From Anaerolineae bacterium (GTDB taxonomy: Bacteria; Chloroflexota; Anaerolineae; DRVO01): a DNA stretch of 7,844 nucleotides. Each line of letters opens with the position of its first letter. Position 1 is the first letter of the stretch. Shown piece by piece: positions 6,853 through 7,844 of the stretch. Below the pieces are notes generated by a model. That model was given only the letters and a program-made list of their open reading frames with translations, did no database searches and was not told the origin of the DNA. The DNA is taken from the NCBI GenBank assembly GCA_012719195.1, contig JAAYAV010000520.1, positions 1 through 7,844 of the forward strand, written 5' to 3'. Both the position numbers and the translations under genes were made by a program.

Positions 6853-6864
6853 CATTCCGGCCCG
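6838..6864 (+). terminator. Hairpin spanning the recN stop codon
   Basis: CGGGCCG (6838-6844) pairs with CGGCCCG (6858-6864), and AA (6845-6846) can add two pairs with TT (6855-6856) across a bulged C. The loop (6847-6854) contains the TAG stop of recN. No T-run follows. It may weaken read-through into the next gene or protect the 3' end; it is not a classical terminator. Confidence 0.35.
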
Positions 6865-6874
6865 ACGCTCCTGC

Positions 6875-6903
6875 TTGACAGCGGCACCCACTGGTGTCAC
6901 TAT
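6875..6903 (+). promoter_or_regulatory. Promoter of the aldo/keto reductase gene
   Basis: A perfect TTGACA (6875-6880) is followed after 17 bases by CACTAT (6898-6903), preceded by TGT (6895-6897) as an extended -10. Transcription would start near 6910, giving a leader of about 38 bases. The spacer contains a small inverted repeat, CACC (6885-6888) and GGTG (6893-6896). This promoter makes the in-frame GTG at 6894 an impossible start for that transcript. Confidence 0.65.
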
Positions 6904-6936
6904 CCCTTAGTAGTCGCAGCGCCATAGCCAAGAGTT

Positions 6937-6941
6937 GGAGG
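6937..6941 (+). promoter_or_regulatory. Ribosome binding site deciding the aldo/keto reductase start
   Basis: GGAGG lies six bases before the ATG at 6948. It supports that start, which gives the typical family N-terminus MEKRALGRTG, over an 18-codon extension from the GTG at 6894 whose sequence (MSLSLSSRSAIAK) resembles no family N-terminus. Confidence 0.8.
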
Positions 6942-6947
6942 CTCGGT

Positions 6948-7796
6948 ATGGAGAAGAGAGCACTTGGACGCACGGGTGAGAGCCTGTCGGTGGTCGGGTT
7001 CGGCGGCATCGTCGTCAAGGATGAGAGCCCCGAGTCGGCCGCCGCGTTGGTGAAGCGAGCCATCGACCGCGGCATCAACTACTTCGATGTCGCCCCCAGC
7101 TACGGCGACGCCGAGGAGAAGCTGGGTCCCGCCCTGGAGCCGTACCGCCGTTCGGTCTTCCTCGCCTGCAAGACCGGCGAGCGAGGTGCGGAGGGCGCCG
7201 CCCGCGAGCTCAAGCGCTCGCTGGAACTCCTCCGCACCGACCACTTCGATCTCTACCAGCTTCACGGCGTGACCACCGTTGCAGAAGTAGACCAGATCTT
7301 CGCTCCCGATGGGGCGATGGAGGTCTTCCTGGACGCTCGGAAGCGCGGCGTGGTCAAGCACCTGGGCTTCTCCGCCCACAGCGAAGCGGCGGCCCTGGCG
7401 CTGATGGACCGCTTCGACTTCGACAGCATCCTGTTCCCGATCAACTGGGTGTGCTGGCACCAGGGCGGGTTCGGGCCGAGCACGGTCAAGCGGGCCGCCG
7501 AGAAGGGCATGGGGATCCTGGCCCTCAAGGCGCTGGCGCGGCGACCGTGGAGCGAGGGCGAGGAGCGCAACTGGCCCAAGTGCTGGTACGCTCCGGCGGA
7601 GTCCCTCGAGGAAGCCACCCTGGGCCTACGGTTCACCCTCTCCCGCGGCGTCACGGCCGCCGTCAGCCCGAGCCACGCCGAGTTGCTGTGGTGGATGTGC
7701 GACGCCGCCGACAAGGGGATCACGCCGCTGTCGGAGGCGGAGGAAGCGGCCCTCAAGGCGCGCAGCGCAGGCATCAAGCCGATCTTCCCTCACTAG
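6948..7796 (+). CDS. Aldo/keto reductase family oxidoreductase
   Basis: A cytoplasmic NAD(P)H-dependent oxidoreductase of the aldo/keto reductase superfamily, 282 residues, folding as a TIM barrel. The N-terminus RALGRTGESLSVVGFGG is the family opening. The catalytic tetrad is visible: Asp47 and Tyr52 in YFDVAPSYGDAE, Lys75 in ACKTGER, and His106 in YQLHGV. KHLGFSAHS at 137-145 and the late segment ITPLSEAEEAALKA are also typical. It lacks the C-terminal ferredoxin-like Cys cluster found in some longer relatives. An Arg/Trp/Glu-rich stretch at about 198-214 (RRPWSEGEERNWPKCWY) may shape the active site. The substrate cannot be inferred. It has its own promoter after recN, so it is probably not part of the hisS operon. 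No signal peptide is present. Confidence 0.95.
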   Translation: MEKRALGRTGESLSVVGFGGIVVKDESPESAAALVKRAIDRGINYFDVAPSYGDAEEKLGPALEPYRRSVFLACKTGERGAEGAARELKRSLELLRTDHFDLYQLHGVTTVAEVDQIFAPDGAMEVFLDARKRGVVKHLGFSAHSEAAALALMDRFDFDSILFPINWVCWHQGGFGPSTVKRAAEKGMGILALKALARRPWSEGEERNWPKCWYAPAESLEEATLGLRFTLSRGVTAAVSPSHAELLWWMCDAADKGITPLSEAEEAALKARSAGIKPIFPH

Positions 7797-7844
7797 CGGC
7801 TGCCTATTTGGCGCGCTCCGCCTGTCACCCACTGGGCCCGGGAC

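Noticed and set aside
6894..6947. GTG start adding 18 residues to the aldo/keto reductase
   Set aside because: It overlaps the predicted promoter, and GGAGG with good spacing precedes the ATG at 6948.
6885..7835. The 10-base word CACCCACTGG at 6885-6894 and again at 7826-7835
   Set aside because: Repeated 10-base words are expected by chance in a GC-rich sequence of this size, and the surrounding bases do not match.
7797..7844. Possible regulatory sequence after the last gene
   Set aside because: These 48 bases show only a GGGCCC palindrome, with no hairpin plus T-run and no promoter. The window ends too soon to judge.

Overview
The window is high-GC bacterial DNA carrying five complete genes, all on the + strand: a large secreted multidomain protein, histidyl-tRNA synthetase (hisS), NAD kinase (nadK), the DNA-repair ATPase RecN (recN) and an aldo/keto reductase. 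No mobile element, CRISPR array, tRNA or rRNA was seen. The secreted protein, with its parallel beta-helix, propeller and short hydrophobic C-terminal 'VYLPLASH' tail, together with the sequence style of the housekeeping proteins, suggests a member of the Chloroflexota (perhaps Anaerolineae-like, possibly from a metagenome). This assignment rests on recall of family style and has not been searched.

Layout. Bases 1-135 are a short leader with no recognisable gene. Bases 136-2841 encode the exported 901-residue protein. Bases 2842-2951 form a compact control region: a perfect 13-bp GC-rich hairpin, then two bases later a promoter with an extended TGC-TATAAT -10 box, then a perfect 7-bp inverted repeat over the predicted transcription start of hisS. 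hisS (2952-4217) and nadK (4214-5056) overlap by four bases (TTGA), and recN (5131-6852) follows after 74 bases, so these three probably form one transcript. A hairpin spans the recN stop codon. A second promoter (TTGACA, 17 bases, extended -10) then precedes the aldo/keto reductase (6948-7796), which is probably a separate unit.

Function. The central operon joins translation (tRNA-His charging), cofactor supply (NADP from NAD) and double-strand break repair. nadK next to recN is a familiar bacterial gene order. The aldo/keto reductase is a plausible NADPH user, but its substrate cannot be read from the sequence. The exported protein is the least ordinary part: a seven-bladed propeller appears to be inserted into an Ig-like domain that resumes after it.

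I found no evidence of a wholly new system. The observations most worth checking are the nested domain layout of the secreted protein, the inverted repeat at the hisS start, and the altered loop in NAD kinase.
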